Source of the DNA: Acanthaster planci
Taxonomy: Eukaryota; Echinodermata; Asteroidea; Valvatida; Acanthasteridae
Assembly: GCF_001949145.1 (NCBI RefSeq)
Contig: NW_019091502.1
Coordinates: forward strand, 126,355 to 190,354
DNA: 64,000 nucleotides
Direction of reading: 5' to 3'
The notes beneath the pieces were generated by a model that worked only from the letters and a program-made list of their open reading frames with translations, was not told the origin of the DNA and did not search any database. The first letter of the stretch is position 1. Every line of letters starts with the position of its first letter. Shown piece by piece: positions 1 through 15,000 of the stretch. The translations under genes and the position numbers were made by a program.

Positions 1-44
1 CGGAGCTGGGGGAGGAAGTGGTGGTGCAGTATGGGTAACCACAG
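1..44 (+). CDS. Exon 1 (partial), glycine-rich repeat
   Basis: The window opens inside an exon reading GAGGGSGGAVWVTT, which is the strand-turn core of the glycine-rich repeat. It ends at CACAG|GTGAGT with one base left over (phase 1). The upstream part is outside the window. Confidence 0.8.
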
Positions 45-3000
45 GTGAGTACAGAATTTCCTTGGTTTAAACAAGGTTCACTGTACTACCCGAATTACTA
101 CCCGAATAAACTATCGAAATTGCCCGAGAACTGTATGGTTTCCTGGATTTATCAGTGAATAATTACAATAACACAGAATTTGGCTTGCTTTAGGGAGTCA
201 TTTCTTTGATTGTTATGGAAGCATGTAAGCTTCATTTCATTTGTTGCCACACAAAAGAGTCTGAAAGTTGCAATGAAACACTGATGTGCCCTGTTGAATG
301 CCCTTGTCCTTCTGTGAATACCTAGAAGAATCACTTCACTGATACCCAATCTGATCCATTCTGAATTTTTAAGGTCACTTCAGGGGTCATGGTGAGATTT
401 CTTCCTCTGGTGGGCATGGATATCTGTCTTCTGGAGGGGGAGCAGGTGGTCGCATTGCAGTTCACATCACCGATGTAGATGAGTATCGTGGTGCACTGAC
501 AGCTCTTGGGTCTGGAGGAACCAGCAGTGGAGACTACGGTGGGACAGGGACGGTGTACGTGGAGCAGCCCATCAATGGAACGTGGTACACCAGACTGTAC
601 TTGGACAATCAGAATGTGGCTCCCCCCAAGGCTTTCATTCTCAACGAGAAGAACCCACGAACTGTGAGAGATGAACTGACAGAGCACAACTTTGCTGATT
701 ATGGATTGGATGAGCTCATGTTACAGCGAAAGGTATGTACAAGTGTGATTCTTGAGCTAGAAATTGAAAGGATTTTATGGGCCTTTGAAAAGGAAAAATT
801 TAAATGGAAGCGTGAAGTTTCTCAGTTTTGAAGTAGTTGCTAAGTTTAATGTTGGATACAACATGAGCTAGGCCACTTTTTTTATTTCATAACAGTTCCA
901 GTTCAGCAACCTTGTCTTGTGACCCACCATAGCGTTAGATTCTAAGGTATTCCTTAGTGATGAAAATGATGTTAATTCAATCCTTCATATAGATGCTGTT
1001 CCGTATAGCTTCGAGTGATGGCACTTCCAACCCTTCTGTCTCGGCACAAACGATTCTCGGCGACAGTACAGGACTACTCCACGTGCAGCCCAACCAGACT
1101 TTCTACGTCGAGTATTCTCAGGATGAGGACCGCCGTTCCGTTCCTCCGGTCAACTTCCGCATTGAGGAGAATGGGGAGATCTTCCTCCCAGCTGACTTCC
1201 GAGTAATTGGCAAAGATAACCCTCCGTTTTATCTGGATGGACGCATGAGTGGAGTATACAATTTCACAGTAGCGGAAGGGAAGGAGTTTGTCGTTGGTCC
1301 ACATGCTACCAATACTCAGGTCAACAATGGAACGTATGTGGATGAACCAACACCAGGTATTGAAAACATGAATGCTCTTAACCAATTCAGAATAATTGTT
1401 AGTAATTTTACTAAGGAATTCGCAACCGTTCCCTCACCCAGGAAATGTTCATTAACTGATAAATACAGCAATTCAGTTAAGAAAAGTCCTGCCATGTATC
1501 AAAAGTTCATGTCCAGGCTGTTACAGTTTACCATTGCATACCTTAGGCATCAGTTAAATTTAATACTGATGACTAGAGGGTAGATCTAGAAAAAGAGAAC
1601 GCTTAAGTGTGTTGTACTGGTGTGAATGCGTATATCATTTAGATAAATCATATGAAATTTTGTTTCTAAATGAACTTGTGTAGGTGTTATCCGACTTGGT
1701 GTTCTCAAACTGGAAGCCCAGTCCCTCCTGACATATCCTAACCACATGCAGTTGGACGTCAATGACATCCTCCTTCGCTACCAGTCCCGCATCTCTGCCC
1801 AGTCAGTCAACATCCGAGCCACTAACGTCCACATCGAGGGCGAGGCCCAGATTGACACGGCTGGGCGTGGCCCAGGGGCGGAGTCTGGTGAAGGGGGTGG
1901 GACTAGGCTAGAGGGCAGCTCCATTGGCATTGGAGGGGGTCATGGCGGTTATGGCGGAGGGGCTGATTTATTGAACTTCACTGCAGGTACAGCACACAAC
2001 TTTTGGCAATCTACATTTAAAAGGCCCTGTCTAGATATAAGAGTACAAACAATCTGCTGTTATTTCTTCATTTTATCGGGAAACAGTGGAACTAGTAGAT
2101 ATGTCAGAAACTTTCCTTACTTAACCCCTTCATACCGGGAGCCATCCACAGTGGCGGCTTTGTGTGAGGATTAGTGCATACCACACATACAGTCTATTCA
2201 CCATGCAGCTGCTGATTCAATGGGGCCTGCTGATGGACAGAGCTTTGCATTCTGGGCATACCACAGCCCAGCAGTCACAGTCAAAAGAATCCCGGCGTGA
2301 AAGGGTTAAAATGTAAACTGATTTTATATTTGCCTTGAAATTCTTGGCTCACAGCCAAGCAAATAGTAACATTGTCTCTTAAAATGTTGCTGGATTTATC
2401 ATGACCAGTTTAGAGCCTAACACTACAATCTGGTGATCATAAAATTGTAAAATGTACAAAATAAGGGTTTTGTGGCATGTTAGCATTTGATAAGGTGTAC
2501 CCGTATGGAGGATTTGAATGCAACTTGGTAAGTTGCTCATTTCTTATCTCCTTCTCATAGGCATCCCATATGGCTCTTACACCAATTCCTTCCACACTGG
2601 AAGTGGAGGTGGCAGTTTAACTGGAGGTTCAGGTGGCAGTGTAATCACCATCCATGTCGGTCACTCGTTACATCTGGACGGTTACTTGCAAAACACTGGT
2701 GGTGATGCCAGTGGTGGAAATGGTGGGGGTGGTAGTGGTGGTAGTGTCTACATCACAACTGTCCTGTTCTCTGGGCATGGTGGGATTTATGTCACAGGCG
2801 GCAGCGGGTATGGTCAAGGCTTTGGTGGTGCTGGGGGGCGAATTGCAGCACATGTGTCCTGGCTAAGGGAGTACGCAGGAGACCTGATTGCCTATGGTGG
2901 ATTAGGTGGCAGCTTACGACCCAACACCAATCCCGGCCATGCGGCTGGTGGAACTGTGTATTACACAGACACCAACCGTGGTCTGCGATTCCGCAAGGCG

Positions 3001-6000
3001 AGTTTCAGTGGCCACAATGAAACCCTGTGGGTAGATGGATTCACCAAGCTTTTCCTGGACAATCTGAACCGTAATGACAAATTACCGACAGTGATTGAAA
3101 ATGACAACGGGACCCTCTTTGAATTTGATGAGATTGAAATTCACAACCATGTCGTCCTCTGGTTGCATGGAGAGGACTCTGAACTGATCACGCACAAGTT
3201 CGTCGGTGACCGAACAGGACAGATGCACTTGAGATATCACCAGAAGATGTACTGTGAAGTTGTGGAATCTCAGAGTGGATTCACCATAGCGCCTGTCAGC
3301 TACCGCATTGACCGCAACACTGAAATTGTCTTCCCATCCACTCTCTTCCTTCTTGGGACAAGAACCCACATCGATGGTCTTGTAACAGGAGTCTACAATC
3401 TATTTGTCACCGAAAGCTCAGTCGTCACTTTCACTTCAACATCAAGAACAGCTTTGTTGTCCAATGGAACTTATGATTTCATCACGTCCCCGGGTAACAT
3501 AAGCTTCAGTCGGATAACAGTCCAGAAAGGATCAGTGATGGAGCTGCGAGAAATCCAAGATGATCTCACGGTTACTGCCAGTGACCTGACAATAAAATTC
3601 AATGGTCTTGTCAATATGAACCGAGGATTTATTGATACGGGAGATGCGACCATCGAGAGTGAGGGCATCTTAGACTTGGACTTCACTGGTTATTCAAGTG
3701 AGACTGGTAAGTTTGTATATTGTCTCTTGACATTATTCAGGCTATATAAGTACCCAATTTAAAATTTGTTTGTTGTTTCTCATTGTTTATTTTAACAAAT
3801 AAACTGATCTGATCGGTTCCTACTAAATTGAAGTGTGTGGTTAACTTTTGTGTCATGGATTATGTGTTTCATTTTTTTATTTAATTAGGATCGGGAAGTG
3901 GATGGACATCAAATGGAATCGGGTATGGTGCTGGTCATGGAGGGTATGGTGGAGCACCAGATCCTGACACTGGAGGAGAGCCTTATGGATCCCTTTATGC
4001 CCCTTGGGAAAGGGGAAGCGGTGGCGGCAATGGTGGAGGCATTGGTGGCAGTGGTGGGGGTGAACTTCTCTGGCAGAATGGGGCCCTGATCACCATTGAT
4101 GGTTTCATTAATCTGAGGGGTCAGGCGGGAGCTGGTGGCAGTGCAGGTGGTGGCAGCGGTGGGAGTATCCTGATTGAGACCACTGATTTTGGTGGGTATG
4201 GAGAAATCAACGTCAATGGTGGGAATGCGGCGCCGCAAGGTCAGGGGTTTGGAGGCTCTGGAGGCAGAATTGCAATTCATTCCCGTTATCACTACAAGTT
4301 TGCCGGTAATCTGAGAGCTTTTGGTGGACATGGTACATCGACAAACTACGGAGCAGCGGGGACTGTCTATAAAGAGGAAACTAATCGTGGACCACAGTAT
4401 GCTGACCTCAAATACAATCCAGATACCAATGTAACAATGATTGTTGGAGAGCACCGGTATTTGTTTGTTGACAACAATGATCAGCACGTCCCCTGGATTT
4501 TCACAATGCTAATGGAGGGTGAAAAGGATTTCTATGAACTGGATGAAGCTCATATCACCCGCCATGCTAATATCCGCATACACCATCCTGTCAGTTCACC
4601 AAATGTGACTGTCATTGTTCATAAATTCCTTGGCGACCGAACTGGACTCTTCCATTTGAGAGAGAACCAGATCATTTACGTTGAGGTTGTGGAATCACAG
4701 ACTAATGAAACTTTCGCTCCTTGCAGTTACAGGATTGATGATGGAGCAGAAATTGTCTTCCCGGCTTCAGTGGATATCCTAGGGACAAGGACAATTCTAG
4801 CTGGTAGGATCACTGGTGTACACCACCTTGTAATAGCAAGTGGAGGTGATGTTTGGTTCTTTTCAACTGCACAGACAGCACTGGTTGAAAACCAGGAATA
4901 CGTCCTCATTACGAAGAAAGGGAACTTCAGTTTTGCAACTCTCACGATTGAGCGCAATTCCAAAGCAGAATTCCAGCAAATCACTCACCCCATGAGTATT
5001 ATCGTCAGTGAGTTCTACGTCAAGTATCAGGGAGAGGTGTACATGAATGATGTGGAGCTTGAGTCTGCCAATGCATGGATTGAGAGCCAGGGAATATTCC
5101 ACTTGGATGCCAGGGGTCACCCAGGAGAAGTGGGACCAGGGAGCGGATTTACCACCCAGGACGGGATTGGGATGGGAGCAGGACATGGTGGGCAGGGTGG
5201 GGGACCCCCTCCCTATGGTGGGGTACCTTATGACTCTGTCTACACCCCTCGGGAGAAAGGCAGTGGTGGTGGAAATGGAACAGGGATTGGAGGTAGTGGA
5301 GGCGGACTCCTCTGGTGGAAGATTGGAGAGAAACTCGAGTTAAATGGTGAGCTGGCCCTCAGAGGTGGAGATGGTACGGGACAAAATGCGGGCGGCGGCA
5401 GTGGAGGTGCTGCACTGATTGAGGCTACAAACATGACCGGACATGGTACGATTGCTATCACAGGTGGCAGCGGTGTTGGCAAGGGAGGGGGTGGATCTGG
5501 TGGCAGAGTTGGCATACATTGTCGCTGGAGGTATCAGTATGGAGGACAGTTCTTAGACTATGGTGGTGCTGGTGGCAATGGCTATGGCAACTCTCATGGT
5601 GGGGCAGCTGGCACAGTCTACAAGGAAGAGAACCTCAGGGAATTAGAGTACAGGCATAAGAAGTACGACAAAGTCCACAATACTACATTTTTGGAGGTAG
5701 ATCACAAGTATGTGCATATTGACAACAATGGGCGACCGGTTCCACCAGCTACTATGATTTCAGAGGGGCATACAGTTGAATACGAATTTGATGAAATGGA
5801 GCTCAGCGGAGCAGCAAGGCTTTTGCTGTTCCATCCAGACAACGCAACAAGAGTTAACATGACAGTGCACATGTTCATTGGTGACAAGACAGGCCAGCTT
5901 CATCTGCGGGTCAACCAGACTGCTTTCATTGAGGTCTTAGAATCAGTTTCCAACAAGACTGAGGCACCTTGTAGCTTCATCGTGGACGAAGGATCAGAAA

Positions 6001-9000
6001 TTGTCTTCCCGGCAGAGGTTCACATTCATGGTACAAATAGCACCTTAGCTGGCTTCATGGTTGGTGTCCACCACTTGTATATCGAGGACAGTGCCTGGAT
6101 TGAGTTCCTCTCCACGGCACAAACGGGTCGGATGGAGAACAGGGCATATGTGGACATCACTCCTCCAGGAAACTTTTCATTTGGAACTGTGACCATCAAG
6201 ATGGGGGGCCGTGCAGGCTTCTTACGAATAACATCTACAATGAGTCTAGAGTCTAGTGAGATCCGCATCAAATACAGAGGAGAGTTTTATGTGAATCATG
6301 CTGAAATTCATTCCACATATGCTTGGTTAGAGAGTGAAGGTGTCTTCCATCTTGACGGTCATGGCCATGGTTCTGAGCAAGGTCCTGGCTTTGGACCAAC
6401 AAAGTCTGGTGTCGGGTATGGTGGAGCTCACGGAGGGGAAGGAGGAGGAAAGAATATCTCTCTTGTCAGTCAGCCATATGGGTCAGTCGTAACAGGGCTT
6501 GAGTTAGGTAGTGGTGGGGGAAACGGTGAAGGCATTGGTGGCAGTGGTGGAGGGTTACTGCATTGGATTGTAAGCCATTATATAGAGCTCAATGGTTTAC
6601 TCTCGGCAAAAGGATCTTCGGCAGTGAGTGGCAATGCAGGTGGTGGTAGTGGTGGAAGTGTGTTCCTGGAAACTACCAATATCACTGGGCATGGAGAAAT
6701 TAATGTCCGAGGTGGAGATGGTGTGGGACAAGGAGGGGGTGGATCAGGAGGAAGAGCTGCAGTTCATTGTCGTTGGCGCTACACATACGGAGGAAAGTAC
6801 ACTGATAGGGGTGGCAGCGGAGGTGCCGGTTATTTGTTAGATCACGGTGCTGCAGCAGGCACATCGTACATTGAAGAAAACCTACGTCCCCTCGAGTATC
6901 GCATCCGCAAGTACCTGAAAACCACCAACACCACTCTCCTGGATGTCGATCACAAGTACATCCATATTGACAATGAAGGTCTGTATGTACCAACCGCAAC
7001 AGTGCTAATTGAAGGGGCCTCGAAATCTTATGAGTTCAACGAGATGGAGTTGACTGGTGCTTCCAGGTTATTGATCTTTCACCCTCCTCAGCATCAGCAT
7101 GTCAATGTCACAGTACACCGATTCATTGGAGACAAAACAGGCCAGTTGCATCTTCGAGGAGATCAGGCTGTGTACGTAGAAGTGGTAGAGTCCCGCACAA
7201 ATAAGACCGAAGCACCATGCAGTTTCCTGATCGACTTTGGCTCAGAGATAGTCCTTCCCTCAGAGGTCCACTTTCATGGAACTCGGACAGAGCTCCATGG
7301 TCTTGTAACAGGCATACATCGGATGTTCATTGAGGATCAGGCCAACGTGATCTGCACATCAACATCTCAGACCGCCATTGTTGAGAATCGTGAATATGTC
7401 CACATTTCAGAGCAGGGAAACTTTTCAGTGCCAGAGCTCTTCATTAAGTATGGAGGTAGGATCACCTTTCAACGGGTCCTTGATGATATCATCCTGGATG
7501 TGGATTTCCTGGAAATCAAGTATCGGGGAACGCTCTTGATGAATCATGGGTTGATTGAGTCAGACCATGCCGACTTGGAGAGTGAGGGAGACCTCCTACT
7601 TGATGGCACAGGTCACCCAGGTAACCAAGGGCCGGGAGCAGGTCACATGATTTCCTCTGGGTATGGCACTGGTGGAAGCCATGGTGGACAAGGTGGGTAT
7701 TTCCCTGGTGCAACAAAAGGTGTCACATATGGATCTGTGTACACGCCTCTTGCCTTAGGAAGTGGTGGAGGAAGCAGTTCTTCTGGCTTGGGAGGAGCTG
7801 GTGGTGGAGTGCTGCACTGGATCATTGGGAAACTAATCCACCTCAATGGATTTGTATCAGCAAGTGGCGTGGATGGGCCGAGCCAAGATGCTGGTGGAGG
7901 CAGCGGTGGGAGTGTGCTGATTGAAGCGACAAATCTCACAGGTCATGGAGAGATCCGTGTAAATGGTGGGCAAGGGTTGCGCAGAGGAGCAGGCGGAGCA
8001 GGCGGTAGGATCGGCATTCATATACGACATCAGAACAACTATGGTGGGCTCTTTGTTTCCAGAGGGGGTTTTAGTGGCAGCTCACACCCAGATGCTTCCT
8101 ATGGCAATGGAGCTGCTGGCACAGTTTACAAGTATGAGTCTCGTCGCGGGCCACAGTACAGGGAGTTGAAATACTCAGCCAAAAATGTCACTGACTTCAA
8201 ACCAGAGCATTCTAAGTTGAAGATTGACAATGGCTTGATTGAGGTGGACCATCCTGCTGTTGTGATGGAAGAGGGAACAATCTTTTATGAATTTGACGAG
8301 GTGCAAATTGAAGGGCATTCCTACCTACATTTCTACCATCCCCTGGAGGCCCACAATGTCACTGTGGTTGTCCATGAGCTGACTGGCAACAAGCGGGGTC
8401 TGATCCGTGTACAGAATCGTCAACGGCTGTTTGTTCACATCGTTGAGTCTACTCACACCTACCTTGATGCCCCCTGTGGCTTCCACGTTGACTGGGGTGG
8501 CGAGGTGGTACTTCCAACAACAGTCATTGTACTCACAGAGGTCATAATTATTGAAGGTCGCATCACAGGGGTAGAAGAGCTCATTGTTGAGCGCGGGGGT
8601 GAAATCCAGTTCCTTGGCAGAGCACACACAGCTGCACTGCCCGAGAAATCGCAATGGTTTGATGAAACACCTTACACAGACCATAGCCCGGGGCTACTGA
8701 CAACCGCCGAGGTAACCGTCAACAACCTAGGCATCCTAAAATTAGCCATGGACCCAATACAACCTGTGATGGACGTCGGTAACCTGATAGTGAGATACGG
8801 TGGCCGTCTGGACCTTCGGACAATGAAAGTGCAAATTGATGCTGGAGTAGTAAAGGTTGAGTTTAGCGGTGTGGTAACCAGTGATGGTAGTGGGTACCAG
8901 GCCCAGCAAGGTCCAGGAGCTGGGAGGAGTGGTACAAACAGGGCCTCAGGTGCGGGACATGGATCCAAAGGTGAGTGATATTATTACAAATACACAAATA

Positions 9001-12000
9001 TAATAATGAACTGCATGAAGTTACTTTGAAAAGAACAAAAGGGGACTGCTTTTTGTCACTGATTCTTCCGAAGAGAAAAAGTAATTTTATCTTTTGTTTC
9101 AGTTATGTGCAGAGGACATTATAAATTTCAAATACAGGGTTTTCAATTTAACCCTATAGAGCACCAAAGTGTGACGTCACTGTGAACCAGAAAGTGCAGT
9201 GTAAATGAATGGAGTCCGTGTGTGTTGGTTCACACGCTGGTTCTCGCCATAATGCCCTTTACACACATAATTGTGCGTGTGACATATGCACTTCGGTACT
9301 CTATACAGACCAGGGGAGGTCAGTTAATTAGACCCCCCTGCCCTGTGAATACGGTCGTTTCATGCCTTTTTTCTCTGAAGTCTTGCACAGCTTTTGATTC
9401 AAAATTTTCAAAACTCGGGCTAAGTATTTTCATGTTATATGGCAATTTAGGGTCCATACGCTTGTGTATAAATTGATGTGTCATGCAAACTTGTTGAAAT
9501 ACCTTTCTATTTCTGTCAAGTTGTATGTTTTCCTTCTCATCGTGCAGGTCATTTCTAATATTACTAATAGTGAGAGCATACTCTTGAAAAGCCCAGTCCA
9601 AATAGGGTTAAACACATCTACTAGCTACCTGTGATACTTGGGCCAACTGTCTCATAATTACATTGGATCTCAAATCAATTCTATTTTGCGCCATTCATTC
9701 TATCTACGTGATTTGATGCCTGTAATAATTTCATTTCAATAGGAGGCACCGGAGGTGGGCAGGCTGGTGGAGCAGCCTACGATTCTTTATACTCTCCTCA
9801 AGATATTGGCAGTGGAGGGGGCGGGTCAAGTGGGGGTGCTGGAGGCGGAAGGCTGCACATCCAAGTGGGAAAGGTATTTAGAGGGGAAAAAACTGTATTG
9901 ATTTTAACAGGACAGTTCCAACATCTACTGTTATCTGAAGTTAAGTTATATAAAATGAAGTTAAAAATAGGTTTTGTTGTAAAGAAAGTAGACACTCTCA
10001 AAACCAGACCCATGCAACTTGCTGAAATTTTGAAAACTGAATTGCATGCTTAATAAATTAAAAAGCATGGGTATGAACTGGCACAAAACACTTTGACAAT
10101 GTTGAAAAAAGCATATGTTCTCGTAGAAAGTTTTTTTAAATATGCAAGTTTGCATAAAATCTTTCTAAATTTTTTGCATTCAGGATATTGTCTGCAATGG
10201 TCAGATTACAGCCAGTGGTCTGCAGGGGGCAAGTCTTTCACATAGTGGTGGCGGTAGTGGAGGAAGCCTGGTACTTGATGCTGCCAATCTGGTTGGCCAT
10301 GGTACTGTTCAGTGTGATGGGGGATCAGCTTACACGGCTACCAACTACAGTAAGTAGTTTCTTTTCAAGGAGGTCAAAGCTCTTCTGAAAGTTGAATGAA
10401 GTCACCTAACCACGCTGAATGTTAGTCCTCAAGAAGAAAGCAATGAAAACAAGTTTTCAGAACTGATACAAGTTTTATAACTATTTGTCTGCAGATAATG
10501 GCGGAGGGAGTGGAGGCCGCATTGCTGTTTACCTCACCAACCAATTTGGGTTCCGGGGCCAGATACACGCACTAGGTGGAAGGGGTTTAGTGCATGGCGG
10601 GCCTGGCACCGTGTATAAACGCGTCACCCTAGGTGATAACGCTGAACACTTTTTGGAGGTTGATAATTCAAACTACCCCTCGAGTTTTGGATGTGACTCC
10701 CCAGTGGTGCTTGATGAGGTTGGATATAAGGAGTATGATTTCAACGGGATAAACCTGAAGAGGAAAGCGTGCCTCACAATGTTGCAGGTACTTTTGAGTT
10801 AGATCTCCTTTAACACACATAGCAATGTGAAATCAGTACACATTTTTAATAAATTGTTTTCAAATTTGATAAGTTTACAATAAACTTTAAGTTTTTTATT
10901 AAGAACTATTTTCTTCAATTCTTTTCAAATAAGCCCTTAAGAGATAAACATGAGACATTTATGTTTCCAAAAGCAATACCCATTTAGGGCACTGGAATCT
11001 TTACGGGAGCTTTAGGGGTTAATCAGGATTTGATGTCTTTCTGCAGAATAATATAGAGCACACTCTGAGGGTTGGCCATGTGATGGGAGACAGATCAGGG
11101 TATCTCTTCATTGGACTACATCACTTTGTGCATATTGAACCCCAGCAGAGGCGTTCAAGGGCCCCGGTCAATTTACTCATAGAGCCGAGTGGAACCTGTA
11201 TCCTGCCACCAGAGTTTGTTGTCATTGAGACTGTGCATACAAAGGGGGCCCTCTACGGCTTAGAAAGGGTCAACGTTGATGGGGAGCTGTTGCTGTACCG
11301 GTCAGGCTACTCAGCTTGCACAAACTGCACGCTGGGGAGCCATGAGAGAGGTCACTACTGGTTAGGTGCTGCAACAATACGCAGGTCTGGCACCCTTACT
11401 ATTGTGGAGAGTGGAGTGCGGGATCTGAACAGGGGAGCAGCCACACTGGTGCTCTCAGAGACACTCGACGTAGACTACGCAGGGTATGTTAAAGTACAAG
11501 ATGGCCTTGTTGTGTTCGCACGAGACATGAAGGTGGAGAAGAGCGGGGTTGTTGATGGTGATGGGAAAGGGTATGAGACTGCTAGTGGTCCTGGTGCAGG
11601 ATGGACATGTGGAGCTGGGACTGGGGCTGGTCACGGTGGGAGAGGCGGGGGTTCATATTCCTCCTACCATTCAGGGACCTACTCCTGTTCCCTTGGAGGT
11701 GCAGTATATGGCAGCCAGTGCCTACCAACTCAAGTTGGCAGCGGTGGTGGAAGTTGTAGCCATGGACGAGGAGGTCGAGGGGGTGGCAGTGTGGAAATTG
11801 TATCTAGTAGGCTGTTAGCAGTGGAAGGCCAGGTGCACGTTCATGGGCTACGTTATGAAGGAGCAGGTGGAGGTGGTGGCAGTGGTGGCTCACTCTGGGT
11901 TGACGGCTTCTTTGTTGAAGGTTGGGGTCACCTGACTTCTAATGGTGGTAGTGCGACATCTCATTCATACCGATCCGGCCATTATACATATTACCATTAT

Positions 12001-15000
12001 GGTGGTGGTGGAGCTGGTGGGCGAATCAGAACCTTTTCCCCTAACTCGCCTCATGCAGTTTTCATTGGAAGACGTGCGGCTTCCGGAGGTTTGGCCGGCT
12101 CCTACCCAGGCCAGCCTGGGACACTTTGTGTCTCTGGGCTTGAGTGTAGTGGGCACGGTGTGCTGAATGCAGGAGTGTGCAACTGCCAAGATGGATACGT
12201 TGGCAGCAATTGCCAAATCCCATGCAATGACGTGTCGACATGCAATGGACAGGGAGTGTGCACCGAGTTTGGTGGTTGTGAGTGCTCTGCGGGCTTTGTC
12301 GGTTATCACTGCGAGCACCAGTGCGACAGGAACACCACGTGCAGCGGAAATGGAGAATGTACCCCACATGCTGATTGTCTGTGTGACCCTTGTCATCATG
12401 GCCCAGATTGCTCCTTGATGTGCAGTGACAATGGTGCATGCAATATAAATGGCATTTGTGAGTGTGACTCATGTTACATTGGCGAGTACTGTCACTCCCT
12501 GTGCAACCACCATGGCGAGTGCAGTAGCAATGGTACTTGTGATTGCGAGGAGAGTTGGCGTGGGGAGTTCTGTACTGTTGCTGGTTGTCCAGGTGAGGAA
12601 GTTGATTGCTCTGGCCACGGAGTGTGCAACTCTGCCATCCATCAGTGCTACTGTGATCCCGGTTGGGCAGGCAATGACTGTGCCCGACCAGACTGTCCAG
12701 GAGAGCCAAACTGCTTTGACAGGGGAATCTGCAATGCCAGCCTCCTACCCCCACAGTGCCAGAATTGCTCCAAAGGCTGGATGGGAGCTGATTGCAATGA
12801 GACATGTCTCTATGGCAACCAGGTTCCCATGGATAGCGGCATCTGTGTGTGCGACACTTGCTGGACGGCCAAAGGCTGCAATGTGGAATGTTCTGCTCAT
12901 GGTTTCTGCAGCTCAGATAACACCACTTGTGAGTGTGATCCGCTCCAAGGTTGGCGTGGTGAGGTTTGTGAGATTCCAGGCTGTCCTGGATATGGAGAAG
13001 ATTGCACAGGTCATGGAGACTGCAACAGCGCAACCCATGAATGCACCTGCTATCCAGGATGGACTGGTGTGGGCTGTCATATCCCCGACTGTCCTGGAGA
13101 TCCGGATTGCTTTGGACGTGGTATTTGCAATGCCTCCCTAGATACTCCGGTCTGCCAGAACTGCTCTCTCGGCTGGATGGGTCCAGCTTGCAACGACCCA
13201 TGTGTTAATGGCGTCCAGACACCCATGGACAGTGGTTATTGCAACTGTTCGGCAGGTTGGAGCGGGGTTGGTTGCGACTCGGAATGCTCCGAACATGGAG
13301 TTATCGTTGACGGTGCCTGTGTATGTGACTATGCCACAGGTTGGAAGGGGGAACTCTGTGATGTACCAGGATGCCCAGGCAAATTCAATCTTGATTGTTC
13401 TGGTCGGGGTGATTGTGACAGCTCCTTGCATAAGTGTGTCTGTGAAGAAGGATGGACAGATTTGGGTTGTGAGATACCAGACTGTCCTGGTGTACCTGAC
13501 TGTGCCAATCGTGGTTACTGTAATGAGACCTTTGACCCACCACTGTGTACTAACTGCAGTAAAGGTTGGATGGGGCCAGCTTGCGAGGATCCGTGCATTA
13601 ATGGTGTGCAGTTCCCAATGGACAGTGGTTTCTGTAAGTGTGAGCCCGGGTGGGCTGGAGTTGGCTGTGATGCTGAATGTTCGCTTCACGGGACCATTAT
13701 CGAGGGAGCCTGTGAATGTGAACCAGAGTGGAGTGGCGAGCTCTGTGACGTCCCAAGTTGTCCAGGCCTTTTCAACCTTCCCTGTAGCGGTAGAGGTGAG
13801 TGCAACAGTGGGACTCACGAGTGTACCTGCAGCAACGGGTGGACCGGAGATGGTTGTGAACTAGCTGATTGTCCAGGCAGCCCCGACTGTTTTGAGCGTG
13901 GCTACTGCAATGAGACCTTTGACCCACCACGATGCACCAACTGTACCCACGGCTGGATGGGAGTTGATTGTAATGAGCCATGCACGTACGGTGTCCAGCA
14001 GCCGATGGATAGCGGTATCTGTGTCTGTGAACCCTGCTACTCTGGGAAAGGATGCAACAGTGAATGTACTGGCCATGGCAAGTGTCAAGATGACAAGTGT
14101 GTCTGCGATCCTGGTTGGCATGAAGAGGTGTGCCAGAGGCCAGGTTGTCCAGGTGTTGGTGTCGACTGCACAGGGCACGGAGATTGCAACAGTGCTATCC
14201 AGGTGTGCTTCTGCTATCCAGGTTGGACTGGGGATGGCTGTGACCAGCCCGATTGCCCGGGAGAGCCTGACTGCTCGGGTCGGGGATTCTGCAACTCCAC
14301 GGATCGCGAAGTGCCGGTGTGCACCGACTGCATCTATGGCTGGATGGGGCCGGAATGCAATGATCCTTGCACTCATGGGACCCAAGTCCCCAAAGACAGC
14401 GGCTTCTGCGAGTGTGAGCCATGCTGGACCGGCGTGGGATGCAACAGCGAGTGCTCAGGTAACGGAGTGTGTGATGAGATGGGCCATCGCTGTCAGTGCT
14501 TCAATTACGCCAGCCAGGCCTTCTTGGGGGAGAAGTGCGAAACGGTCGGCTGTCCAGGTCTTGACGGAGCTTGCAATCAGCATGGCACCTGTAATGCTGT
14601 CACCCAAGAGTGCACTTGTTATCCAGGATGGACTGGCTCTGATTGTAGCATTCCAGATTGCCCAGGAATCCCCAGCTGCTCAGGTAAATTGTGCTCAAAA
14701 TTCTTTCTAAATTCCATAAAGATCAATCTCTATCAGCTTTTGGGGGGGAAGAGATATGCCAAGTTTTGTATTAGGGCCCTACAAGCAACCTCTGTGACCA
14801 GCAAATTTCATTCATGCGATCTTTTAATTCTTTTTCTACAAATCACTGAGCCTTGTGCTTGAAGAAGGAAAATTAACCAAGATACATTCAGAACTTGCAA
14901 CCCACTGGCACAATATGGCTACTGTTATGGAGTAACTGTCAACTTCCAACTTTCTTTGTCATGAGTCATATCCCATTTACGCCTATTGTCAGATGCATCT

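Noticed and set aside
4437-4442. ATG at 4437 as a gene start
   Set aside because: The same frame is open back to 3889 and encodes the preceding part of the repeat unit.
9172-9179. CRE (TGACGTCA) as an intronic enhancer of the giant gene
   Set aside because: It sits inside a TTAA-bounded MITE and is probably part of the element.
12062-14422. Long ORFs on the opposite strand or other frames in the EGF region (for example 13201-12062 minus)
   Set aside because: The regular Cys codons of EGF repeats open shadow frames; their translations have no domain logic.
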